From Byssochlamys sp. IMV 00236 (Eukaryota; Ascomycota; Eurotiomycetes; Eurotiales; Thermoascaceae), in assembly GCA_001931875.2 (NCBI GenBank), contig MSJH02000129.1:1-21701 (forward strand): a DNA stretch of 21,701 bases, read 5' to 3'. A program made the position numbers and the translations under genes. Position 1 is the stretch's first letter; each line of letters opens with the position of its first letter. The notes under the pieces were generated by a model. That model saw only the letters and a list, made by a program, of their open reading frames with translations, was not told where the DNA came from and made no database searches. Shown one piece after another: positions 1 through 9,500 of the stretch.

Positions 1-26
1 AAAAAAAAAAAAAAAAAAAAAAAAAA
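1..26. repeat. poly(A) run at window edge
   Basis: An uninterrupted run of 26 A residues begins the window. On the minus strand it lies as poly(T) inside the intron that interrupts COQ5. A homopolymer of this length often marks a low-complexity contig edge, but nothing here proves an assembly break. Confidence 0.9.
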
Positions 27-85
27 GGCTGTGTGAGCGCTTCCGATTTCTACCTTTCCGTTTATAAACTATATTTCTTTCATAC

Positions 86-459
86 CTGTTCCACCAGCGA
101 CATCCAAGAGCTTTGTGCCTGGACCAGGTGCCATAGCACGAATAAATTCGTCCTTCCATATACGGTGAATTCCTAAACTCATGGCATCGTTCATGACATC
201 GTACTTGCTAGCAACATTGGCAAAGACATTGTGCACTAAAGTTAATTTGTTAGACTGTTTACATTCTTCCACTTCTCGTTAGTTTACCGAGAGATTCTTT
301 TTCTTCCTCTGCAACGTCTCGAAAGCCAAAGTGGGTTATTTTTTTATCATTTTGTTGATTTAGTTTGGAAAAAGTAGTAGAAAACAACGCCTTCTTAATT
401 GTTGGAGAAGCTCTTTTTGTGAACAGACGGCTGCTCGAAGAAAGAATGAATCGTGACAT
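86..459 (-). CDS. COQ5: COQ5, 2-hexaprenyl-6-methoxy-1,4-benzoquinone methyltransferase, 5' part only
   Basis: COQ5 is the SAM-dependent C-methyltransferase of ubiquinone synthesis in the mitochondrial matrix. Exon 1 is 288-459 and exon 2 is 86-235, joined across a 52-nt intron (236-287). Splicing restores [20 protein letters not shown], the diagnostic start of the UbiE/COQ5 domain, followed by the SAM-binding LLDVAGGTG (motif I). The 107 visible residues begin with a Ser/Arg/Lys-rich, acid-poor leader ([16 protein letters not shown]), typical of mitochondrial import. A second in-frame ATG lies 11 codons upstream (492), so the start is not certain. A donor (GTATGA) follows at 85, and the rest of the enzyme lies outside the window. 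Family recognition is firm; only about a third of the protein is present. Confidence 0.9.
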
Positions 460-570
460 GTGTGTAAAGAGGGACTTTTTTTTTATAAGCATGCACCCTT
501 TGTCATTTTCTTCTTTGACATATTTAAACTCAGTGAAAGTCACCAGTAATTTTTGTAAAGGGAAACATTA

Positions 571-636
571 CATGCACCAGAAGTTAGACTACTCATTATC
601 TATGATATGTACCATCTTGTTTTGTTTCTTTTCAGG
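571..636 (+). repeat. dispersed repeat, copy A (short form)
   Basis: This stretch starts with CATGCACCAGAAGTTAG and ends with TTTGTTTCTTTTCAGG. It resembles the start and the tail of copy C (5887-6001), as if the middle had been deleted. It lies about 110 bp upstream of the COQ5 start. The similarity was judged by eye and the boundaries are approximate. Confidence 0.4.
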
Positions 637-685
637 AAGAAAGAGATAAAAAAGAAATGTTGTTATTTATTCTAGTTTTATGTTA

Positions 686-890
686 TCAGTTGATCAATAA
701 AGATGCATGAACACGCGTAATTATGATGGCATCGTATTTTATACCAGAGAGAGTGAATTGGACAAGCCTTAGGTTAGGCAGAGACATTGGTAATGTGAAG
801 TTGTATAGTGACAGTATAGGTAGCACCCCAAGGAAACACCCGTAACATTAGCCTATTTTCTGGCGCATTTTCTGATGCATGCAGCGCTGG
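686..890 (-). repeat. dispersed repeat, copy B
   Basis: Read on the minus strand, 812-881 aligns without gaps over 70 bases with 5887-5956 on the plus strand. I count about 50 of 70 identities, and many differences are transitions. Downstream on the minus strand a stretch of about 54 codons stays open to a stop at 686-688 (it contains NFTLPMSLPNLRLVQFTLSG), but it has no convincing start. This fits a decayed mobile or repetitive element rather than a gene. The outer limits are estimates. Confidence 0.45.
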
Positions 891-1364
891 GATTTCACTT
901 TTCTACACTCTGTTGAATGCCAAAGTGTTACCCTTGCAATTGTATAAGTGAGGCTTCTAGGCCATTTATATAAGCGAGTCTCTAAACAAGAGGAATACAA
1001 TGTGCAAAAGCTTATTCATTATTGCATAAATCATTACCCTATCTGAATCTGATCAGTACGCTCCAAACTAACCAGGTTCAGAATATGCCCTTTATTTAAA
1101 GATGAAGCAGAGTATGTATCGCAATCCACAAGGGTTAATTGAATTCACAACTATTGGAAGATCTTCTTGATTTAGTAATATTGTACTTTATTTTTTTAAA
1201 ATCTCTTTTTCTTTCTACAATTCGTTATTAGAGTATTATTGCAAGTAATGAGGTATTAAGTGTATATAATGAGTAAAAAAAAAAAGGAAGGGGTAAGAAA
1301 AAGAAATGTTGAATGATTATGTAATTAGTAAATGATAATGTATCTAATATACAAAAGATATAAA

Positions 1365-2456
1365 TTATTTGTATTTTGGCTTTACACCTAATGTCTCTCC
1401 TTCAATCTCATCAGCATCAAAAGCTTGACGTGCCATCACTTTATGGTCATCACGGAGAGCTTTGTCATACTGTTCTTCTGTAGGCTGTCTGTGAGATCCT
1501 CCGAGACGATCCCAAAAGGTGAAATATTGTCCATAGTTGTAGTTAAAGTAGACATGATGGACAAAGTGATGGGCACTCGTATTAATAATCTCAGAATGAG
1601 AGACGAATTCACCTAGATTACATCATTATTAGTATTGATGTACAATGTTTTCTTTTTGTGTATTGCCAAGTTACCATCATGAATCATGACCGTCCACAAG
1701 TTGACAAATCCAAACAAACCGAGATACAAATACTTATGAATAGGGATCATGTAGGCATACAAGTGATATGGAAGCGATTGAAGGAAACCGTCACAGGGGT
1801 TAAAAGCATGTGAAGCAAAAGGGGTAGGAATAACCCATTTATGGTGTAACTGCCAATATAAAAAGAATGAATATACAGTATTACAATAGAAAATATTCAT
1901 CTTTACCTTGTGAAGATACTTGTATACTCTTGGGTGATGCATCCAACGATGAAACCAATAAATACCACAATCAGTAAAAAATAAGAAAGAAGGTATAGAA
2001 ATGATCAAGTAAAGCCAGTCATAAGCAGTCTTTGGCATGCCACCGTACAATAGGGATTTACCATAAATTTCACCAACGAAAAAAGGGAGAGTAAACACTA
2101 CATAAAGAAAATTAGTTTCGAAAATATATGTTGTAGAATTAAACTGTACAAGTCATCCAAGGCATGGCACTAAGAGCACATTCAATTTCCATTTTAATTT
2201 GGTTCTTCAAAAATTTTGGATGCTTCATGTAATCATGATCAAAGACAAGGTAATAGGAAAGTGTAGCCGTCAAGAAATAGAGAATGTTACCAAAGGTTAA
2301 AGTAATCAGATAGACCGACAGGTTCACTCTCCAAAAATCGTCTCGAGGCCAAGAAGAAACGACATGACCAGCAATTGTCTTTGTATAGGAAGGCCAGACT
2401 TTGGCATAGAGCGTATCAAACACATAATGATCTGCAATATATAATACTGTGTCCAT
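1365..2456 (-). CDS. ERG3: ERG3, C-5 sterol desaturase
   Basis: A di-iron fatty-acid-hydroxylase-superfamily membrane enzyme that introduces the C5 double bond late in ergosterol synthesis in the ER. Exons on the minus strand: 2150-2456, 1907-2097, 1675-1849, 1365-1612. The introns are 52, 57 and 62 nt. The product is 306 aa, near the usual size of this family. Splicing restores all three histidine boxes: HRWMH (about 152-156), HKLHH (165-169, created exactly at intron 2) and HFVHH (240-244), the last followed by the ERG3 signature VYFNYNYGQYFTFWDRLGGS. Hydrophobic segments lie at about 48-70 and 128-150. The C-terminal exon sits in a frame separate from the upstream ORF, so a single-ORF reading would miss it. 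ERG3 loss is a known route to azole tolerance in other fungi. The gene appears intact. Confidence 0.95.
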
Positions 2457-2539
2457 ATTTATATGCCCCCCTTTTGTTTATATAAAAAAGAAAGAAAAAG
2501 TCAGTAAAGGAAAAAAGGGCGCTTTTTATTATCTTGTAC

Positions 2540-3240
2540 TCTTCAAATTTAAGCACAGCAAACTTATTCGGGAGTTTCTGTGTGTTAGTCCGCTGTAACT
2601 CTATTATTAAATCATACCACTCGTCTTTAGGCTTGGGCTTCCTATGTTTCATAAAACTTAATTCATGATAGGTTTCCAAGATACAAAGGAAAGAATTAGA
2701 ATGATTATCAGTCATGATTAAATTATCAATCGTTGTCACAGTAGGGGCACAATGATTATTCCGGTCGCCGCATTCACCCAACCAGCCGTCTACTATAACA
2801 TTGAAGGCATACAGACCATATCAAGATCTAAATCTTTTAAATCTCGAGGGTTTAATGCAGTAGGTATATAGAGTGCAGTAGTATGATGTGTCCAGATCTT
2901 TATGAGTAATTCTATTTTATATATATTATAAAAGGCTATTTAGAGATGTAACAATATCAATGAGGTTTAATAGGCAAGGTTTCATAGCAACGAATGTGAA
3001 TATAATGACAAGCAAGTAGATGTGGATCGATTTCAAGCACGGTTTTACAATTTCTATTCAAAAGCATTCTGTAACGGAAACCATTAAAAACTTATTCTGG
3101 TTGCTTCATATTTGCTACAATTGTATGAAGTAATAATAATAATAATGATGATGATGATTACATATTCCCATTCCATAAAAAATAGCTGAGGGACTTTATC
3201 CCGAGAAAACAATATGCTGCGATATTTTTCTCGTAGAATG
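2540..3240 (-). pseudogene. decayed coding remnant, identity unknown
   Basis: Several minus-strand stretches read like protein but lie in different frames separated by stops. In order they contain ILFSRDKVPQLFFMEWEYV (about 3165-3225), NCKTVLEIDPHLLACHYIHI then RCYETLPIKP (about 2960-3045), THHTTALYIPTALNPRDLKD (about 2825-2900), and an open stretch (about 2540-2817) with YGLYAFNVIVDGWLGECGDR and HRKPKPKDEWYDLIIELQRT. No plausible introns join them. An ATT/ATC trinucleotide run (about 3131-3159) lies between two of the pieces. I do not recognise the family. A broken copy of a larger gene or of a transposon protein is the best reading; a badly resolved multi-exon gene is the alternative. Confidence 0.4.
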
Positions 3241-3779
3241 CATTAAGGGACGTACTACCAAGCACACAGTTGAAACTTTACTGTTTTAGATAATGATCGA
3301 CTTCAATTCCTTTGATTTATGAAGATTTTATGCATCATTTGTGGTGATCGTATCACACAAACATACATTTCTATAAACATTTATGCTCTGTCACTTGTAT
3401 CACACCATGTAGCACTGCAGCTTTCTTGTATGATGCCATTTTATGCCATATATCATTTATCAACGCCCTTATCAACATTATATTATATTGGTTCTAGCTG
3501 AAAGAGTAGAACAAGTGCGCAATCTATTCAGAAATTGTTTGCACATTGATAGAAAAGATAAAATTGTATAGAAACTGTTGATCTTTGCTTAACCTGTCTA
3601 AGCTTTAAATATAATAAATATTTTTACTTTAATTTTATCATAACTGCTGGCATATATACGAATGGCATAAATGTATATTACATTTCTGTCTTTTTCTTTC
3701 AATTATTCATGTCATTTAATGGTTTAAATGACTCATTATTATTAATCTTTACTTAAAGATAGAAGGAACATACAAATAA
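3241..3779. other. intergenic stretch without supported gene
   Basis: AT-rich DNA. A 60-codon plus-strand ORF at 3319-3501 has no recognisable motif, is rich in Ile, Ser, Leu and Tyr as expected of AT-rich noncoding frames, and has no splice partners. I see nothing else here. Confidence 0.5.
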
Positions 3780-4119
3780 ATGAATGATCTAACGGTTCTT
3801 GAGCTCATAAAGAAAACTTTTAATTCGTTCCTGGCGCTGATCTTATTGTTCATTCTTATAATGTATGAATTACTGATTACAGTCGTTTCTCTCAATGCCA
3901 GTCATAAGCAGATATTGTTTTACGATAAGCCCAATCTTTAGAAATAAGGATAATAGTATATTAGCCATTGACCTTTACAATAAACCAAAGTCTGATAAGA
4001 AGGCATATGTTTTGGACTCCTTTAAGGCAGAGAGTGCCTTTAAAATCACCCACAAAAAAAAAAAAATCAAGCAACAAGTTCACGAAACACCATTGTTAAT
4101 CTTGAATAGTATCCAATAG
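3780..4119 (+). pseudogene. small membrane protein gene broken by one frameshift
   Basis: An ATG at 3780 opens a 53-codon frame (stop 3939-3941) with a strongly hydrophobic segment, SFLALILLFILIMYELLITV, and ending in QILFYDKPNL. In the next frame an uninterrupted coding-like stretch follows at once: RNKDNSILAIDLYNKPKSDK, then AYVLDSFKAESAFKI, a Lys-rich patch, and a stop at 4117-4119. Removing one base in the TTT at about 3937-3939 would join them into a protein of about 112 residues with one N-terminal membrane segment. No donor and acceptor pair gives the right phase. The family is not recognised. It ends 15 bp before the MOSC start. A sequencing error instead of a real mutation is possible. 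Confidence 0.45.
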
Positions 4120-4134
4120 ACGAAAACCCTGAGT

Positions 4135-5371
4135 ATGAATTACAAGCCAATAAATACAAAGCTGCCCCTCTCTTTTCTTGTCCTTCTTTTTACATCGCCA
4201 CACTTTTGCTACTTTATGCCTACTTCAACTGTACCAGCTGTTGAACGTATTCACGTTTATCCTATCAAGTCATGTCACTCGATCGAATTGCAGGAATGTG
4301 AAATTGACAACTTGGGCATTAAGCATGACAGACGGTTTATGATTATTGACGATGAGTCCAACAAGTTTATCACTCAGAGGTGCGTCCTTTATCCACAGTT
4401 GAATATAGTTTCTCATTTTATACATACAGAAAGTACGCATCTTTATGCCTTTTGCGGCCCTTCATTGATGTTGAAAGCAACACCTTGACTTTGACAGCGG
4501 AGGGACAGGAACCACTCCGACTGCCATTGACACAGGACCTTTCTCAGCTGCCCAAACGCAAGGTAACCTTATGGAAAGATACACTGACTGTGTATGACAT
4601 GGGCGATCAAGCATCAGAATGGGTTACTCAGTTCTTGGTTAACCACCGTGAACATGATCGTGCAAATAACCACAGTATAGATGACCCTGTGAAAGATGAT
4701 GAACCAGTCAGGATGACTCGTCTTGTTACACTAGAAGATCCTAAAAACAAGGTCTATTCAAGGCCATCACACCCCAAATTGGATGGCATTCACTCCGCCT
4801 TTGCAGATTGGTCGCCCGTCTCATTTGGCTTTACATCCAGTCTGGAAGATGTCAATCGAGGCTTGTTAGAGACAGGCATTAGTAAAGGAAATCAAATTCC
4901 CATGTCTCGGTTTAGAAATAACATTACTATATCTGGAACCGTGCCTTGGGAAGAAGACAAATGGCTTGTGGCAAAGTAAAAAGCATAGCATATACATACA
5001 GCTTATGTATTGACCAACTGTGTAGGATCGGAGAAGTAACGTTTTATATTGTTCAACCTATTGCACGTTGTACAGGTAAAACAACAGTAAAGCAAAAGGT
5101 TTCTATTATCTAAATGCTTGTGTGATTAGTACCCGGCATTGATCAAGACAGCGGCAAAAAGGATGAATGGGATGGCAAGGGTCCTACAGATTATCTAAAA
5201 GTATATCGTCAATTTACAGATGAACCAGGTCAAGGCCAATTCTGTTGTGATGTTATCCCACTTACCTCAGGAAAGATTCGCGTAGGTGATCGTGTTGAGG
5301 TATTGGAGTATATTCCACAGGAGTATCAACAAAAGCCTATTAAGCCAAATGTTGATAAAGACGACATCTAA
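4135..5371 (+). CDS. MOSC-domain molybdenum protein (mARC-like)
   Basis: Exons: 4135-4379, 4430-4975, 5026-5075, 5130-5371. Introns are 50, 50 and 54 nt. The product is 360 aa. The N-terminal MOSC beta-barrel is recognised by VERIHVYPIKSC and GIKHDRRFMIIDD; the MOSC domain by SRFRNNITISGTVPWEED and, after splicing, IGEVTFYIVQPIARCTVPGI. The Cys at about residue 279 aligns with the molybdenum-ligand Cys of mitochondrial amidoxime-reducing component (mARC). Residues 8-27 are hydrophobic and could anchor the protein, as in mARC of the outer mitochondrial membrane. An alternative start at 4216 (Met28) would remove that anchor. By family it would reduce N-hydroxylated substrates with cytochrome b5 and its reductase; the substrate here is unknown. 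Confidence 0.9.
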
Positions 5372-5380
5372 AACGAGAGC

Positions 5381-5386
5381 AATAAA
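5381..5386 (+). terminator. poly(A) signal of the MOSC gene
   Basis: AATAAA lies 10 bases past the stop codon and is followed by a T-rich stretch, as expected for a eukaryotic cleavage and polyadenylation signal. Confidence 0.6.
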
Positions 5387-5548
5387 CTTTTATTGAATAT
5401 GTATACATGAGTTGAATTTTTTATATATAGTCTCAGTTAAACCATTAAAGGAAGACGAAGCAAGGTATAATGGAAGATATGATAATTCCTGTGAAGAGGA
5501 GAGTTCGACTTGGAAATACTTAAAAAAGCTGAACATCTTTTATGATTG

Positions 5549-5876
5549 ACTAAGTTTGATTTATTTGTTGAAAGCGTGCACTTTAGTGAATGATGACAAT
5601 AATATTATTTGCTTGAACATGAGTCAGTGGCTAATCTCCATTCTTAATACTATTTGAACACCGATATCAATGCTAATGAAGCACAAGAACAGCTCTGGCA
5701 ATCTGGTCACTATCTTTATTCTGGGGAAACAATTACAGACCTTTAACCTAGGGAATGGTTAGCACTTTCTTCAGTTCTCTTCTCGTACATTTTGAACATA
5801 TTTGATGACAAATACTCGTCAATAATGGCCATTACCAAGTCACTAGCAGTTTCACGGTGTTTCAAAGCTCAATAAA
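5549..5876 (+). pseudogene. decayed coding remnant, plus strand, identity unknown
   Basis: An open frame at about 5549-5653 ends in SQWLISILNTI and a stop. In the next frame, from about 5650, NTDINANEAQEQLWQSGHYL continues to a TAA (5744-5746), then stays in the same frame with PREWLALSSVLFSYILNIFD to a stop near 5874. One frameshift and one in-frame stop are therefore needed to read it as a single protein. The antisense strand is also open for a while, but the plus strand reads more like protein. The family is not recognised. It stops about 10 bases before repeat copy C. Confidence 0.35.
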
Positions 5877-5886
5877 ATATGAAAAA

Positions 5887-6001
5887 CATGCACCAAAAAA
5901 TACATCAGAAGTTAGGCTAATGCTGCGTGCGCTACCTTCAAATACTACCTATGATGCCCTTCAATAAAGCTTTTCACCATATTGGTTTGTTTCTTTTCAT
6001 G
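5887..6001 (+). repeat. dispersed repeat, copy C
   Basis: Bases 5887-5956 match copy B (minus strand, 812-881) in an ungapped 70-base alignment at about 70% identity. The tail, CACCAT then TTGGTTTGTTTCTTTTCA (to 6001), matches the end of copy A. One reading frame gives HAPKNTSEVRLMLR here against HASENAPENRLMLR in copy B. Confidence 0.45.
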
Positions 6002-6039
6002 TCTTGGGAGTGTTTTGCTATAAAAACTGAAACGCTTTT

Positions 6040-6453
6040 CTAATTTTTCAAGCATGTGCATAATATATTAAATATAAACAAGTGTCTTTGCTGTTTTATA
6101 AGTAGATATACTACTACTTTCAGTTCCCCCTTTATTCCTTGGATGGATTTGAACTCTTCCAAGTATGCAGAATATCTTGAAGAGCCAGTCATGTGGTAAT
6201 ACTCTTTAATTGAGCACCGTCTAATTTGCTGTGTATCTGGAACAATCACAGCAGTGTGTAAACACTCGTCCTGGGTCAATTGATTTAGATTCAAACCTTG
6301 TATCAAGACATCAATCTCGAAAAAAAGATCAAGAAACCACCAGCCAATAATATTCACCCCTTCACCTGCAATAACATCATCGAATTTAACATCCGCGTGA
6401 AAACGGGGCGTTCTTTTAAAAAAATCTGATAAAATTTTTTGGTCAGGTCCCAT
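6040..6453 (-). CDS. hypothetical protein, divergent from MMS19
   Basis: An open frame of 137 codons. The first 112 or so read like protein (DFFKRTPRFHADVKFDDVIA, HTAVIVPDTQQIRRCSIKEY, SSRYSAYLEEFKSIQGIKGE). After GELK the sequence becomes AT-rich and hydrophobic and contains possible donors (GTAGTA, GTATAT near 6115-6121), so the real exon may end there and a 3' exon may be missing from this model. I do not recognise the family and see no signal peptide or clear domain. Its ATG is only 49 bp from the MMS19 ATG on the other strand, so the two would share a tiny promoter. It could also be a truncated gene, given the debris on its 3' side. Confidence 0.4.
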   Translation of the reverse strand: MGPDQKILSDFFKRTPRFHADVKFDDVIAGEGVNIIGWWFLDLFFEIDVLIQGLNLNQLTQDECLHTAVIVPDTQQIRRCSIKEYYHMTGSSRYSAYLEEFKSIQGIKGELKVVVYLLIKQQRHLFIFNILCTCLKN

Positions 6454-6481
6454 AATAGACGGAAGGGTTATCAGATTTTTT
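6419..6481. repeat. 14-bp perfect inverted repeat around a start codon
   Basis: AAAAAATCTGATAA at 6419-6432 is the exact reverse complement of TTATCAGATTTTTT at 6468-6481, with a 35-base spacer. The spacer holds the start codon (6451-6453) of the minus-strand ORF. The right arm lies in the 49-bp gap before MMS19. Confidence 0.8.
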
Positions 6482-6502
6482 CTTTTTTAAAAAATTTCTT
6501 TT

Positions 6503-9500
6503 ATGGACATTTCGACATTACTTGGCGATTGGTTTAGTTCAAGTGAGAAAGCCGAAATAGAGCCTTCTTTCTTGGCTTACGTTCTTCTTTGTAAGCCCGT
6601 TTTCTCTTTTGTTCATTTGCAATGACTAATCTACTGTAACCAGATTGTTCAAAGAATGCGACTGGCATTCAAGACATTACGACCTATTTAGAATCATATT
6701 GGAAGACAGGAGACGCCGTGTGTAGAAAGAAATGTATGTCTTTTTTTTGTCAAGGAAAAGGGAGAGAACAATTCACTTATTTTTGACAGGTGTTGAATTA
6801 CTGGCTGCAATAGTTACACCAAGTCAGTCCTCGTTAAATTCGTCTGCAGGTAAATAAAACAATAGAAAAAAGTGATGACGCATTCACCCTTAATAGTGAA
6901 CGCGATAACCCAATTCATCTGTCGAGAAAAATACAAAGAACCCGGCCTTGTGTCGTGTTGGATAAATATCATGTCGACCTTAGTTCATACAGAAGTCATT
7001 GATCTTACCAATGTAATACAACTATGCAACGTGTAAATATTAAGAAAGATGTACCAAGTCAGATGTTCATTAAACCTCATTAGTTTATTTAATGAAATCA
7101 CTATTACAAAATTATCCCAGCAAACTCGATACAAGATATTACTTGCACTAGGAAAAATAATTGATACATATTCATCAGGTAATATACTAAACAATAAAAA
7201 AGTGCATATCCGACTGATCTCTGTTCCCTACAGAATTGCAAAGATCCAAGATCAATTTCATTGAAGGCTTTATTCACTGTATGGATGGTGAAAAGGACCC
7301 ACGAAATCTGATAGTCGCATTTGCACTTGTTCGTGCCATCATTGAAAGATTTGACATATCACGACATATCGAGGATCTGTTTGATGTTGTCTTTTGTTAC
7401 TTTCCTATTCACTTTGCAGCACCCAATGACAGTACGCTTGAGATAACCACCGAAGATTTAAAACTGAGCCTTCGTCAGTGTTTATCCGCCACACCCTATT
7501 TCGCGTACTATGCAACGCCTCTGCTTATAGAGAAGCTGCTGTCAACAACAGGTAGCGCAAAACGAGATACGATGGAAACAATTAGTCTATGTGCGCCAGC
7601 TTATGGTGCCCATGCCATCTTACCACATGTACATGATCTATTTGACGCTTTAACAAAAGAGGCAAGTGAAAAAAAGCATAGTGCATCAAAAAAATCTTGA
7701 CCCTTTCTCTCTAGGTCTATATGGGTACAGATGCAACCATGGTCCATGTTGCACTCGAAACAATCCATAATGTGGTATCGACCCTGGGAACAGGCATTAG
7801 TATTGCCAACATTCGTGATCCAGTCGAAAAATCCATTGACACCTTACTCGCTCAGTGCATCGAAAGATTAAAGGAGCCAGAACTCAAGAACGCACGATCA
7901 GCTGCATTCATTCTGAGAGCAGTTGCCTCAGCCTCGGATCCTGCCTGCACCTCTGTTACTCACGCCGTCCTGCCGATCATCTACCAAGAGTACAAGCCAA
8001 CTGACCCGCCCCAACGACGAAAGGCAGTACTGAATATTTTGACCGAGCTGTTGATAGCAAGTAAAAAGCTGTATGGATCTGTAGAAGACGTTGGCTACGA
8101 TCGAGATTTCCAAACGCCACTGTTGATGTACAAGCAACAGATCCTGCAAGTCTTTGTGTTATCTTTGATTGATCCTGATACAATGCTACAGCAGGCGAGC
8201 CTCAAAGGAATACACGAGATGGTATTGATGAAACAGTTTTTGAATAAAGAGGAGATAAATATCACCGTCAGCCATTTAACTCGTCAGCTTGGCAATGAAG
8301 ATGGACATATCCGCAACCTTTGCATGACAACGCTCAAGGTTATCTCAAAGCTTCTTCCACAGTCGATTGCTGAGCATACAGTTCCAGCTGTCCTGTGTGA
8401 ACTTGCTGATCAAACACGTGGACTGGGGAACTATCAGGGTGCTCTAGCGGTTATACAGACTCTAGGGGTGCATCCGGCGCTTTTCAAAATAGTCATATGT
8501 CCATTATTGGAAAAGTTAAATTATGCATGCAGTCATATAGGTTTGTTTATACATATATAATGTCCCTTTGACTCCGTAAACAATAACAAAGACTAAAGGA
8601 ACGTTGAATTAGGCCAAGATAATTCAGTGTACTGCCATGAATTGGCCGCATGTATTTTAGCTATCTACCAGGCGACCAAGAAAGAGTGTGTGGATATTGG
8701 CCATAGGAAGATATTGCCATTTGTGTTGAATGGTTGTATATCCAGTATGATCCAATTCAAGTGGTATTTGGATGATCATCTAATTGAAATCTATGCTATG
8801 ATGTTGGCAATCACTACTCGGTTGTTACAAATAAGGTATTGTCTACTTTGAGATAACCCATTTTACATAGCTAACCATGTATTAGCGATCAAAAGGAACT
8901 GATAGACAACATTTGGAAGGTATTTGTTTATGGTCAATATGAAAATCAAGTATACGAACAGATAAAGATAACAAGTGTAACAAGTCAAAAGCCAAAAGAA
9001 AAAAAAAAAAAAAAAAAAAAAAAGCAATATAAACTAATACATTCTATAGAAAACGAGTCACCTAGCCGCACAACTATTTACTGCTATTGTTGGCAACTGT
9101 CATAAAAATGTAAAAAAAAAGAATAGCAACATATAAAGACTAGCTCACACTGTCTATGAAAATAGGTACAGCTACCCGTGGAAGATGTAACCGAATTTTT
9201 AAATACACTTTTGGAAGCTGCTCTAGACTCTGATTTTGCATTGTCCACCACATTATCTAAAACAGTAGCAGTTGTTATAAACAAATGGATGAATGGTAAT
9301 AGGAAACGCAAAATATATGATAATGATACTGATTCTATTCATTTAGAACAAATGCTAAACTATATCTACCAAGCGACTCAACAACGTCTTTCACCCTTAT
9401 TACATGAAATAGATTTAAATAAAAAGAAGACTGGTTTCAATATATTTATCTGGGTAAGTTTAACATAATGATGCATATTTATGTATATCTGTTTAATCAT

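Larger units (their letters stand above)
460..1364. other. gene-poor interval between COQ5 and ERG3
   Basis: These 905 bases hold the upstream region of COQ5 (T-rich on the plus strand near 473-485), repeat copies A and B, and the 3' flank of ERG3. One minus-strand stretch, 1034-1144, is open for 37 codons (it contains LTLVDCDTYSASSLNKG) but has no start, so it may be another coding remnant. No RNA gene was noticed and no intact ORF is supported. Confidence 0.6.

Noticed and set aside
1425..1616. Plus-strand ORF of 63 codons
   Set aside because: It is the antisense of the last ERG3 exon, whose minus-strand reading gives the conserved YFNYNYGQYFTFWDRLGG.
3319..3501. Plus-strand ORF of 60 codons
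   Set aside because: No motif, no splice partners, and a composition expected from AT-rich noncoding DNA.
5750..5880. Minus-strand open stretch with AIIDEYLSSNMFKMYEKRTE
   Set aside because: The plus strand over the same bases continues an upstream protein-like frame, so this is more likely its shadow. I could not join it to the 6040-6453 ORF with a valid phase.
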